Below are positions 34,023 through 41,116 of a stretch of DNA of 64,000 nt, piece after piece. The stretch is taken from the NCBI GenBank assembly GCA_965279095.1, contig CBDIHH010000002.1, positions 134,526-198,525 on the forward strand, written 5' to 3'. The position numbers and the translations under genes are program-made. Position 1 is the first letter of the stretch. Each line of letters opens with the position of its first letter. The notes under the pieces were generated by a model. That model saw only the letters and a list, made by a program, of their open reading frames with translations, did not search any database and was not told where the DNA came from. The stretch comes from CBDIHH01 sp965279095 (GTDB taxonomy: Bacteria; Pseudomonadota; Alphaproteobacteria; Caulobacterales; Caulobacteraceae).

Positions 34023-34772
34023 CTAGCCCAGGCCCTTGCCGCCGTCGGCGATGATCGTCTGGCCGACCACATAGGCCGCCAGGGGGGAGGCCAGGAACAA
34101 CACCGGCCCGGCGATGTCCGCGGGGGTTCCCAGCCGGCCGGCGGGAATGGCCTTCAGGGTCTCGGCGAGGCGGCCCGGGTGATCCACCGTCGCCCGCGTC
34201 AGCTTGGTCGGCACCAGTCCTGGCGCGACGCCGTTGACCCGGATTCCGTCCTTGGCCCAGGCGGCGCCGAGGGTGCGGGTGAGGGCGACAGCCGCGGCCT
34301 TGGAGGCGGCATAGGCCGGCGTGCCGATGCGCGCGCCATAGGCGGCCAGGGAACTGATGATGATCAGGGATCCGCCGCTGGCCGCCAGGGCGCCGCGCGC
34401 CCTCGCGGCGCAGGCCATCACGCTGTTGAGGTTGACGTCGACCACGGCCTCGAAGGCCTCCATCTCATATTCCGCGCGGCCGTAGCGCACCGTGCCTTGG
34501 GACAGGACCACGACGTCGAGCGGGTCGGGGAGGGCGGCGCGGTCGATGGCCTCCCTGCGGGTCAATTCGACCTGCACATAGGTCAGGCCCTCGAGGTCCG
34601 AGCCGGGTTCATCGGCATAGTCGGCGACGGCCGGGCGACTGCCCCATACATGCACGTCGGCGCCCCGGGCGCGGAAGGCCTGGGCCACGCCATTGCCGAT
34701 GCCGCTTGACCCGCCAACGACGAGCACGATCTTGCCGGTATAGTCCAGGGCGTCCACGATACAGGGCGTCAT
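34023..34772 (-). CDS. SDR-family oxidoreductase
   Basis: A 249-residue SDR: VGGSSGIGNG cofactor motif, SQGTVRYG where NNAG is usual, IISSLAAYG serine region and Tyr/Lys in PAYAASKAAA; the C-terminus is VVGQTIIADGG. The central part is short, so the protein lies at the small end of classical SDRs. The start at 34772 was chosen because it lies before the divergent promoter; the longer frame would overlap the TetR start. It is the first gene of the SDR/acyl-CoA dehydrogenase/kinase/SDR operon. Confidence 0.87.
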   Translation of the reverse strand: MTPCIVDALDYTGKIVLVVGGSSGIGNGVAQAFRARGADVHVWGSRPAVADYADEPGSDLEGLTYVQVELTRREAIDRAALPDPLDVVVLSQGTVRYGRAEYEMEAFEAVVDVNLNSVMACAARARGALAASGGSLIIISSLAAYGARIGTPAYAASKAAAVALTRTLGAAWAKDGIRVNGVAPGLVPTKLTRATVDHPGRLAETLKAIPAGRLGTPADIAGPVLFLASPLAAYVVGQTIIADGGKGLG

Positions 34773-34825
34773 CTGTTTGTTTAAAACGATCGCACTAATA
34801 TCTCGCCAGGGTGGTACGGGCAAGG
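34773..34825. promoter_or_regulatory. Divergent promoter region, SDR operon and TetR
   Basis: The 53-bp gap is locally AT-rich (CTGTTTGTTTAAAACGATCG) and must hold both promoters. It has no TTC tandem box, unlike the other promoters of block A, so this operon is probably outside that regulon and under the adjacent TetR or GntR protein. Confidence 0.4.
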
Positions 34826-35452
34826 ATGAAGACCGAGGGCACGCGCGAGATGATCAAGCTCGCGGCGCGGCGATTGTTCGCGTCCAGGGGGGTGGACGGG
34901 GTCAGCGTGCGCGAGATCGTCGCCGCCACCGGCCAGCGCAACGGCGGGTCGCTTCACTACTATTTCCGCAGCAAGGAAGCCCTGGTCCGCGAGCTGATCA
35001 TCGATGGCGCCCGGCTGATCGACGACCGTCGCAATGCGGCGCTGGACCGGCTCGAGGCCGAAGGCGGCCCCAGGACCGTTCGCGAGGCCCTGGAGATTCT
35101 GGTCTGGCCGGCCACGAACCTGGGCGAGGCGGACGGCGAGGAGGACACCTACCTTCGCTTCCTCAGCTTCCTGTCCCTGCAGCAGCGGTCCATGCTGGAC
35201 GAGGTGCTCGGCGAGACGTGGAACACCGGCTACCAGCGCTGCCTGGCGCACATCCGGCGGCTGGCGACGGGAGTCCCTGGTGACGTCCTCGAGAAAAGGC
35301 TGGTGTTCATGAGCATTTCCCTGCGCGCCATCATGGCCTCTCGGGAGGCCGCGCTCGAGGGCGGCCGCGATCACCCTTTCTGGACCGTCGCGACGATGGA
35401 CAGTCTCCTGGACGCCCTGGACGCCATGCTGCGAGGCCCGCCCCATGGCTGA
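34826..35452 (+). CDS. TetR-family transcriptional regulator
   Basis: A 208-residue regulator: MKTEGTREMIKLAARRLFASRG and VSVREIVAATGQRNGGSLHYYFRSKEALV form the TetR helix-turn-helix. The NGGSLHYYF wording is typical of regulators of fatty-acid or CoA-ester genes. A GTG 15 bases upstream would add five residues. It diverges from the kinase/acyl-CoA dehydrogenase operon and overlaps the double GntR gene by eight bases, so two regulators are made together. It is the likely local repressor of the neighbouring operon. Confidence 0.87.
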   Translation: MKTEGTREMIKLAARRLFASRGVDGVSVREIVAATGQRNGGSLHYYFRSKEALVRELIIDGARLIDDRRNAALDRLEAEGGPRTVREALEILVWPATNLGEADGEEDTYLRFLSFLSLQQRSMLDEVLGETWNTGYQRCLAHIRRLATGVPGDVLEKRLVFMSISLRAIMASREAALEGGRDHPFWTVATMDSLLDALDAMLRGPPHG

Positions 35453-36752
35453 TCCGGCGGGGGCCCAGCTGGCCGACGAGATCGCCGGCGAGATCCGCGC
35501 GGCCCGGATGAAGCCGGGCATGCTGGTCGCCTCGGAGCAGGACCTGCGCGCCCACCACGACATCGGTCGTTCCGTCCTGCGCCAGGCGGTGCGCATCCTC
35601 GAGGAGCGGGGTGTCGCCTTCATGCGTCGCGGGTCAGGCGGCGGCCTGATCGTCGCCGCGCCCAATCCCGAGTCGGCCGGCCGCGCCCTGGCCATCGCCA
35701 TCGAGAGCCGGATGCTGGGACCAACCGCCCTGGACCGCCTGTTGAAGGCCGCCGACACCCACGTCTTCCTGGTGGCGACGCCCAAGCTCGACATGGCCGC
35801 CTGCGAGCGGGTCCGCCGGCTGGTGTCGCGGCTGGGCGGTCTTTCGAACGCCGAGTTCGAGCGGGTCGGCGGCATCCAGCAACTGGTCGTCGCCATCCGC
35901 GGCATGGTCCAGGATCCCCTCGCGGGCCTCGCCTACCAGACGACCGCCGAATACGGCCAGGATCTGGCGCCCTACGGCCTGTTGGAGGGCGCGGACGCCC
36001 TGCGCGGCGCCTGGTGGGAGGCGCTGCTGCAGATGATCGAGGCCCAGATCGCCGGCGATATCGGCGCCCTGTTCGCCCTGCGACGCCGCCAGCAGGACCT
36101 GATGGCGGACGGCCAGAAGGCCTGGAGCGCCATTGATCGCGACCATCGCCAGCTGCCGGCCATCGAGGGCGGCGAGGCCGAGACAACGGCCGGCAGCCCG
36201 GCCGAACGGCTGGCCCGCGAGATCCTGCGCGATGTGCGCCTGCTCGGCTGGGTGGCCGGGGAGCGCATCGGCGGGGCGGCGGAGCTGATGCAGCGCTATC
36301 AGGTCACCGTGGGCACCCTGCGGCAGGCCGTCCGCATCCTCGAAGAGCATGCGGCGGTTCGCATGGAGCGAGGGCGCACCGGCGGCCTGGTGATCACCGC
36401 GCCCGATCTGTCGCAGGCGGTGCGGCGGGCCCTCCAGTACCTGTCCCAGACCCAGATCGACGCCGCGGATGCGCGCTTCTTCCTGCAACAGCTGGTGCTC
36501 GAGGCGCTGAGCGCGGTCGCCGGGCGACGCCCGGACCTCGCCGACCTGACCGCCGCCACGACCCTGGGGCAGCGCCTCCGGGCCATCGGCCGCCTGTCTG
36601 GGGACGCGGGACTGGAAGCCTTCATCGATGTGGTGACGGCCCTGGGGGCCGACCAGGCCGCGCCGCCTGCGCCGGTCGCCCTGCTGGACGCGCTGCGGGA
36701 CGGCGACGGCTCGCGGGCCCGGCGGGTATTCCTCAACGACGAGCGAGGCTAG
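35445..36752 (+). CDS. Double GntR-like regulator (tandem winged-helix halves)
   Basis: A 435-residue protein with an internal duplication. Half 1 begins QLADEIAGEIRAARMKPGMLVASEQDLRAH, then GRSVLRQAVRILEERGVAFMRRGSGGGLIVAAP; half 2, from about residue 248, repeats it: RLAREILRDVRLLGWVAGERIGGAAELMQR, then VGTLRQAVRILEEHAAVRMERGRTGGLVITAP. Each is a GntR winged helix followed by a helical FCD-like segment. GntR proteins normally have one such unit and dimerise; here one chain carries both. It overlaps the TetR gene. Target unknown; the adjacent operons are candidates. Confidence 0.82.
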   Translation: MADPAGAQLADEIAGEIRAARMKPGMLVASEQDLRAHHDIGRSVLRQAVRILEERGVAFMRRGSGGGLIVAAPNPESAGRALAIAIESRMLGPTALDRLLKAADTHVFLVATPKLDMAACERVRRLVSRLGGLSNAEFERVGGIQQLVVAIRGMVQDPLAGLAYQTTAEYGQDLAPYGLLEGADALRGAWWEALLQMIEAQIAGDIGALFALRRRQQDLMADGQKAWSAIDRDHRQLPAIEGGEAETTAGSPAERLAREILRDVRLLGWVAGERIGGAAELMQRYQVTVGTLRQAVRILEEHAAVRMERGRTGGLVITAPDLSQAVRRALQYLSQTQIDAADARFFLQQLVLEALSAVAGRRPDLADLTAATTLGQRLRAIGRLSGDAGLEAFIDVVTALGADQAAPPAPVALLDALRDGDGSRARRVFLNDERG

Positions 36753-36764
36753 GGCGCGGGCGCC

Positions 36765-38045
36765 CTAGGCGGGATCCCAGACCACATGCAGGGCGTCGGG
36801 GCCGCGCAGGTGCACGCCGCGGATTTCCGGCGGCGGGTAGTCCGGATCGAGCCGGACCCCGGGCATGTGGTCGAGGATCAGGCTGACCGCCTCCTCGATC
36901 TCCACCTTGGCCAGCCACATGCCCACGCACATGTGGGGCCCGAAGCCGAAACTGAACTGGGCCATCTGCTTGCGGTCCATGTCGAACGCGTCAGGATTGT
37001 CGAAGACCGCCTCGTCCCGGTTGGCCGAGGCGACGCAGGCGGAGATCACGGCGCCCTTGGGGATGGCGATTCCCTGCAGGACCACATCGGCCTGGGCTTC
37101 GCGGACCTTGTAGGTGGCCACCGCGTCCAGGCGGGTGCTCTCGTCGAGGGCCTTGCGCATGGCGGCGCGGTCATGGCGGACCCGCTCCATCGCCTCGGGA
37201 TGCTCGAACAGGTGCTGCATGAAGATGGCGAAGGTGCGCGACGTGGTCTCAGACGCGGCCGGCAGCATCATGCGCACGAAGTTGGTGATCTGGTGATCGT
37301 CCAGGGAGCGGCCTTCGAACTCGGCCCGGATCAGCCGGCTCATCAGGTCGGACCCCTCCGCGCCTGACGCCCGCCGCGCCTTCACCGCCTGGAGGGTCGG
37401 CTCATAGAGGTCCTTGAACGCCTCGAAGGCGGCCATCTTGGCGGCGGGGTCGTTGGCCATGCCGCCGAGCACCGTCAGCGCCTTGGCGCCGAAGCTTTCC
37501 AGGGCCGCGGGATCGTCGTCCTGGAAGCCGAGCACCGCATAGACCACGTGGATCGGGAACATCACGCCGATGCTGCTGATCAGCTCCGCCTTGCCCCGGG
37601 CCAGGATCGGCTGGATGAAGTTCTTCATGATCAGCGGGCGGATGTAGGTGTCGCGCCATTCCTCCATCACCGCGGGGGTGAAGGCCGGGGCCAGGATCCC
37701 GCGAAGCTGGCGGTGCTCGTCGCCGTCCAGGCCGGTGATCATCAGCCCGTCGAGGAACGGACCCAGGCCCGTCTCCATCAGGATGCCGCTGGTATAGGTC
37801 TTGGTGTCGCGCAGCACCTTGAGGACATCGACGTGCTTGAAGATGGTGTAGATCGGCCGGTCGCCGTGGCCCGCGAAGGACACCGAGCCGAGTTCCGCGC
37901 AGAAGTCGCCTTTGACCACCGGGCTCTCGGCCCGCATCTTGGCGTAGACGGTGTTCGGATCGTCGACATTGCCGGCGAACAACGACCCGACGTGGGCGAA
38001 GCCGTCGGCGAGCGCCTGGTTGGGCGCGGTTTGAGCAGTGGTCAT
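36765..38045 (-). CDS. Cytochrome P450
   Basis: A 426-residue soluble bacterial P450. The I-helix oxygen-activation motif is AASETT (AGxxT-like with Glu), the K-helix ExxR is ESTR and the haem ligand is Cys373 in FSFGFGPHMCVG. The start at 38045 follows AGGGAGACCGCGAAG; the longer frame is non-coding leader over operator G. Such P450s hydroxylate terpenoids, steroids, alkyl chains or aromatics using a ferredoxin; the short ferredoxin at 7103-7333 is the only candidate donor seen here. It converges on the double GntR gene. Confidence 0.93.
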   Translation of the reverse strand: MTTAQTAPNQALADGFAHVGSLFAGNVDDPNTVYAKMRAESPVVKGDFCAELGSVSFAGHGDRPIYTIFKHVDVLKVLRDTKTYTSGILMETGLGPFLDGLMITGLDGDEHRQLRGILAPAFTPAVMEEWRDTYIRPLIMKNFIQPILARGKAELISSIGVMFPIHVVYAVLGFQDDDPAALESFGAKALTVLGGMANDPAAKMAAFEAFKDLYEPTLQAVKARRASGAEGSDLMSRLIRAEFEGRSLDDHQITNFVRMMLPAASETTSRTFAIFMQHLFEHPEAMERVRHDRAAMRKALDESTRLDAVATYKVREAQADVVLQGIAIPKGAVISACVASANRDEAVFDNPDAFDMDRKQMAQFSFGFGPHMCVGMWLAKVEIEEAVSLILDHMPGVRLDPDYPPPEIRGVHLRGPDALHVVWDPA

Positions 38046-38091
38046 CTTCGCGGTCTCCCTAGCGGCGCCGCTGAAACGGCCGCGCCGAATT

Positions 38092-38126
38092 ATTGCGAGG
38101 ACAGAAAACCATTCTGAATGGCGTGT
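38092..38126 (-). promoter_or_regulatory. Tandem operator G upstream of P450
   Basis: Boxes ATTGCGAGGACAGAAA (TTG at 38093) and ATTCTGAATGGCGTGT (TTC at 38112) are 19 bp apart; the first has an intact GAA half and the second an intact TTCTGAAT half. The array lies 47-81 bp upstream of the P450 start, in the gap after the epoxide-hydrolase-like gene. Confidence 0.5.
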
Positions 38127-38157
38127 CCAGGCGGGTGGTTGGACTCGGCGTCGGCCC

Positions 38158-38553
38158 CTAGTGGCTGATCGCCCCATGGGCGGACGGGTCGGTGTAGTCG
38201 CGCCAGCGCACCAGCTTGCCGTCGTCATCCAGTTCGAAGATCCCGGCGATGGCGAACACCCCCATCTCGCGGCCGTCCGGGGCGATCAGGCGGTCGATCC
38301 GTTCGGTCAGCACCACATTGCCGGCGGCGGCGATGTGCGCGGTCTCCACGACGATCCTGGCATAGCCCATCGCCGCCTCGAATTTAGCGCCCAGGGCCAG
38401 GGCCTCGTCGGGGCCGACGGTACGCGAGATGCCGACGTTGACCCATTCGGTGTCGGGGCGGAACAGGCCGCGGATGGCGTCCTCGAGGGGAGCCGGGCCG
38501 GCGGACCAGACGTCGAGGAAGGCCTGGATGATCTCGATCGGCGTGCGGGTCAT
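38158..38553 (-). CDS. Limonene-1,2-epoxide hydrolase-like (NTF2-fold) protein
   Basis: A 131-residue NTF2-fold protein. The LTERIDRLIAPDG and VRWRDYTD segments keep the Arg-x-Asp and final Asp of the limonene-epoxide hydrolase catalytic set, and IIQAFLDVWSA at the N-terminus is also family-like. Such enzymes add water to an epoxide without a covalent intermediate. Next to a P450, which can make epoxides, this is a coherent pair. A SnoaL-like isomerase is the alternative. The start at 38553 was preferred over a longer frame with a low-complexity leader. Confidence 0.75.
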   Translation of the reverse strand: MTRTPIEIIQAFLDVWSAGPAPLEDAIRGLFRPDTEWVNVGISRTVGPDEALALGAKFEAAMGYARIVVETAHIAAAGNVVLTERIDRLIAPDGREMGVFAIAGIFELDDDGKLVRWRDYTDPSAHGAISH

Positions 38554-38609
38554 GGGGGCGCTCCACGGGTCGGCGCCCCGGGCGCTATCGCCCGGCGGCG
38601 TTCGCAACT

Positions 38610-38644
38610 ATTCTGCATGGGGTCAGCAATTCTCATACTGGAAA
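38610..38644. promoter_or_regulatory. Tandem operator H between epoxide-hydrolase-like and VOC genes
   Basis: Boxes ATTCTGCATGGGGTCA (TTC at 38611) and ATTCTCATACTGGAAA (TTC at 38630, full TTC-N8-GAA) are 19 bp apart. The second ends four bases before the ATG at 38648. It lies between divergent starts at 38553 and 38648. Confidence 0.6.
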
Positions 38645-38647
38645 ACC

Positions 38648-39199
38648 ATGGCCCCGACGGCTTTCACCGAGGTCTGCTACGTTGTCCGCGACGTCGAGAG
38701 GGCCGCGACCGAATGGGCGCGGACCGTCGGGGCGGGGCCGTTCTACCTGATCGAGCCTCACGACACGGCCCGGCTGTACCGGGGCCTGCCTTGCGATGAT
38801 CCGCACCGGGTCGCCCTGGGCCAGTTGGGCGCGACCGTGATCGAGTTCATCCAGCCCCTGGACGACACCCCGTCGATCTGGCGGGAGATCCTCGATGTGA
38901 CGGGCGAGGGGGTGCACCATGTCTTTCCCGACATCCGGCTCATGGGCCCGGGCGAGTATGACCGCCGCTTCGCGGCCCATCTCGCCAGCGGCCTGGAGGC
39001 GGTCCTGACGGGAGAGGTCTCAGGCATCGGCCGGCACGCCTTCTTCGACGCGCGCGAGCGCATGGGCTGCTTCATCGAACTGCTTGATGTCAGCGAGCGG
39101 ATCTGGGCCTTCACCCTCGCCCAGCATCAGGCCCACCTGGCCTTCGACGGCAGCCGGCCGCTCCGGGACATGACCGAGCTGCTGACGCTGGCGATCTAG
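38648..39199 (+). CDS. VOC-family protein
   Basis: A 183-residue VOC protein: FTEVCYVVRDVERAATEWARTVGAGPFYLIEP at the start and a second half with GEGVHHVFPDIRL, GIGRHAFFDARERMGCFIELLD. His in VHHVF and Glu in FIELLD are plausible metal ligands. This form (about 180 residues, ExxD near the end) is common in steroid and aromatic clusters but unassigned. No ribosome site exists between operator H and the ATG, so the message may be leaderless. It overlaps the convergent flavoprotein gene by four bases. Confidence 0.8.
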   Translation: MAPTAFTEVCYVVRDVERAATEWARTVGAGPFYLIEPHDTARLYRGLPCDDPHRVALGQLGATVIEFIQPLDDTPSIWREILDVTGEGVHHVFPDIRLMGPGEYDRRFAAHLASGLEAVLTGEVSGIGRHAFFDARERMGCFIELLDVSERIWAFTLAQHQAHLAFDGSRPLRDMTELLTLAI

Positions 39200-40761
39200 C
39201 CGAGGGAGTCGAGCACCCGCTGCGCCACCAGGCGGCCGGGACCGCCGGAGACCCCGCCGCCTGGATGGATGCCGGCCCCCCCCAGGAAGAAGCCGGGCGC
39301 CAGGGGCGCCGGTCCGCCCAGACCCACCGCCGGGCGCTTGGCCCCGCTGCGCTGGGAGCCGAAATCGACGTGGGTGACGCAGCCCTTGGTGACATTGGCG
39401 CGCAAGGCCCGGTCTGGGCAGGTCTCGAACCAGCGGCCGAGTTCGGCGTCGAAGCCGTCGTAGAAGTCGCTTGCGCGGGCGATGATGGCGTCGGCCGCGG
39501 GCGCCTTGAGCGTCTCCCAGCCCTCGTTCACCTCCACCGGGAACACCGGCATGTAGAGGTAGGCCGAGCCCTGGCCCTCCGGCGCCTGGGTCGGATCCCA
39601 GTTCGCGGCCGGCGAGACCGAGAACACAGGGGTTGTCGGAACCTGGCCCCGCCGGGCCTGGACCAGGGCGCGGCGCAGTTCGTCCGCCGTGCCGATCAGC
39701 CCGACCGACTGGTTGATGTCGGCGTCGTCCTGGCGCAGGTCCTGGTGCCGCTTGAGCCGCACGGGCCGGGCGGTGGCGACATTGATCAGCGAGGGGCCCA
39801 CATTCGCCCGGTGGGCGGGGGCGTATTCCAGGCGCGTCTGGGTGACCCGGTCAAGCCCGCCGGCGGTGGCCAGCTTGGCGGCGGTCTGGGGATCGCAGGT
39901 GGCGATGACCACGCCCGCGTTGAGGACTCTGCCGCCCTTGAGGCGCACGCCCCGGGTCTTGCCGTCCCGGATGATGATCTCCTCGACCTCGGCATCCAGC
40001 ATCAGCTGGCCGCCGGACGCGGCGTAGACGCGGGTGAGGGTGTCGGCGAGCATGCGCATGCCGCCGACGGGCTTGGCCACGCCGACCCGGTGCATCAGGC
40101 CGAACAGGGCGTAGGCGATGCCGTTGCCGTCGGTGTCGAAGGGGCCAGCGCCGGCTACGACCCCCAGGAGCAGGGCCTGGGCCGCGTCGCTTTCGAACCA
40201 TTCGGCGGCGAGCTGATCGGCGGGCGCCGCCGCGATCAGCGACAGTCTGTCCTTCAGGCGGCGGTTGCGGATCGCCACCTTGGCGAGGTCGATGAACTTG
40301 CCCGGCTTCGGCTTGCCAGGATCGCCCTTGGTCATGACGCCCGCGAAGTCCATCAGGGCGTCGATCAACTCCATGAAGTCGAGGTAGGCGCGGGAGTCGG
40401 CCTTGGAGAAGCGGGCGATGTCGTCGGCCGTCCGACGGGGATCGCGGAACACGCCGATAGAGCCGCCGTCGGGGGCCAGATAGGCGTAGCTGGGATCGGT
40501 GACCACGGTGTTCCAGCCGTGCTTGGCCAGTTCGAGCTCCTGCATCACCGGCGAGGCGCGGATGTGGATCAGCTCCACCGCCCCGGTGTTGATCATGTGG
40601 TTGGGGGCTTCGCGGATGACATAGTCCGACCGCGCCAGGCCGCCGGCAGCCGCGCTGCGCTCGACCACCACCACCTTGCGGCCGGCCTTGGCCAGGTAGC
40701 TGCCGGCGACGAGCCCGTTGTGGCCGCCCCCGACGACGATGACGTCATAGGTGTCAGTCAT
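39196..40761 (-). CDS. Phytoene-dehydrogenase-like FAD oxidoreductase
   Basis: A 521-residue flavoprotein. The N-terminal dinucleotide motif is VIVVGGGHNGLVAGSYLAKAG with ERSAAAGGLA (the CrtI/PYROXD2-type pattern), and the C-terminal FAD motif is FLGGAGIHPGGGVSGGPGR. It belongs to the broad carotenoid-desaturase-like family of amine- or alcohol-oxidising flavoproteins; bacterial members in catabolic clusters are mostly unassigned. It is the last gene of a leftward three-gene operon, overlapping the SnoaL-like gene upstream by eight bases. A dehydrogenation of a hydrophobic cyclic substrate is the best guess. Confidence 0.85.
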   Translation of the reverse strand: MTDTYDVIVVGGGHNGLVAGSYLAKAGRKVVVVERSAAAGGLARSDYVIREAPNHMINTGAVELIHIRASPVMQELELAKHGWNTVVTDPSYAYLAPDGGSIGVFRDPRRTADDIARFSKADSRAYLDFMELIDALMDFAGVMTKGDPGKPKPGKFIDLAKVAIRNRRLKDRLSLIAAAPADQLAAEWFESDAAQALLLGVVAGAGPFDTDGNGIAYALFGLMHRVGVAKPVGGMRMLADTLTRVYAASGGQLMLDAEVEEIIIRDGKTRGVRLKGGRVLNAGVVIATCDPQTAAKLATAGGLDRVTQTRLEYAPAHRANVGPSLINVATARPVRLKRHQDLRQDDADINQSVGLIGTADELRRALVQARRGQVPTTPVFSVSPAANWDPTQAPEGQGSAYLYMPVFPVEVNEGWETLKAPAADAIIARASDFYDGFDAELGRWFETCPDRALRANVTKGCVTHVDFGSQRSGAKRPAVGLGGPAPLAPGFFLGGAGIHPGGGVSGGPGRLVAQRVLDSLG

Positions 40762-41116
40762 GCTGGGCGGCCGGTTCTATGAAATAGCGGATGTGCAGCC
40801 GGCCGCCGTCGAAGGCGTAGAGCTCGATGGTGTCGACGGCCAGGGTCGTCCCGCGTACGTGGTTGCGGTGGTAGCAGGCCGCCTCGGCGCCATTGACGAT
40901 GGCCTTGAGCACCTCGACCTCGATCTTGTCGTTCTGGTCGGTCCACATCTTGTCGAGGATCTCCCAGGCGTCGCGCTGGGGCTGGCCGACGTAGTCGATG
41001 GTCAGGCCCGCGGGGGCGGCGGCGCGGTAGAGGCCCATGAAGGCGTCGCGGTCGCCCGCGTTCCAGGCCGCGACCTGGCCCTTCAACAATGTGTCGATAT
41101 CGGCGCGGGCGGTCAT
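40754..41116 (-). CDS. SnoaL/NTF2-fold protein, paralogue of 44398-44763
   Basis: A 120-residue single-domain NTF2-fold protein (LLKGQVAAWNAGDRDAFMGLYRAA). The segment TIDYVGQPQRDAWEILDKMW and the following NGAEAACYHRNHVRG are closely mirrored in the protein at 44398 (VIEYVGQPVGDGWATFNHMW, NGREAACHHLNIRN). Ketosteroid isomerases, limonene-epoxide hydrolases and polyketide cyclases share this fold, but the catalytic set of none is clear. It overlaps the genes on both sides (8 and 4 bases), so it is co-made with the flavoprotein and the unknown protein upstream. Confidence 0.78.
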   Translation of the reverse strand: MTARADIDTLLKGQVAAWNAGDRDAFMGLYRAAAPAGLTIDYVGQPQRDAWEILDKMWTDQNDKIEVEVLKAIVNGAEAACYHRNHVRGTTLAVDTIELYAFDGGRLHIRYFIEPAAQHD

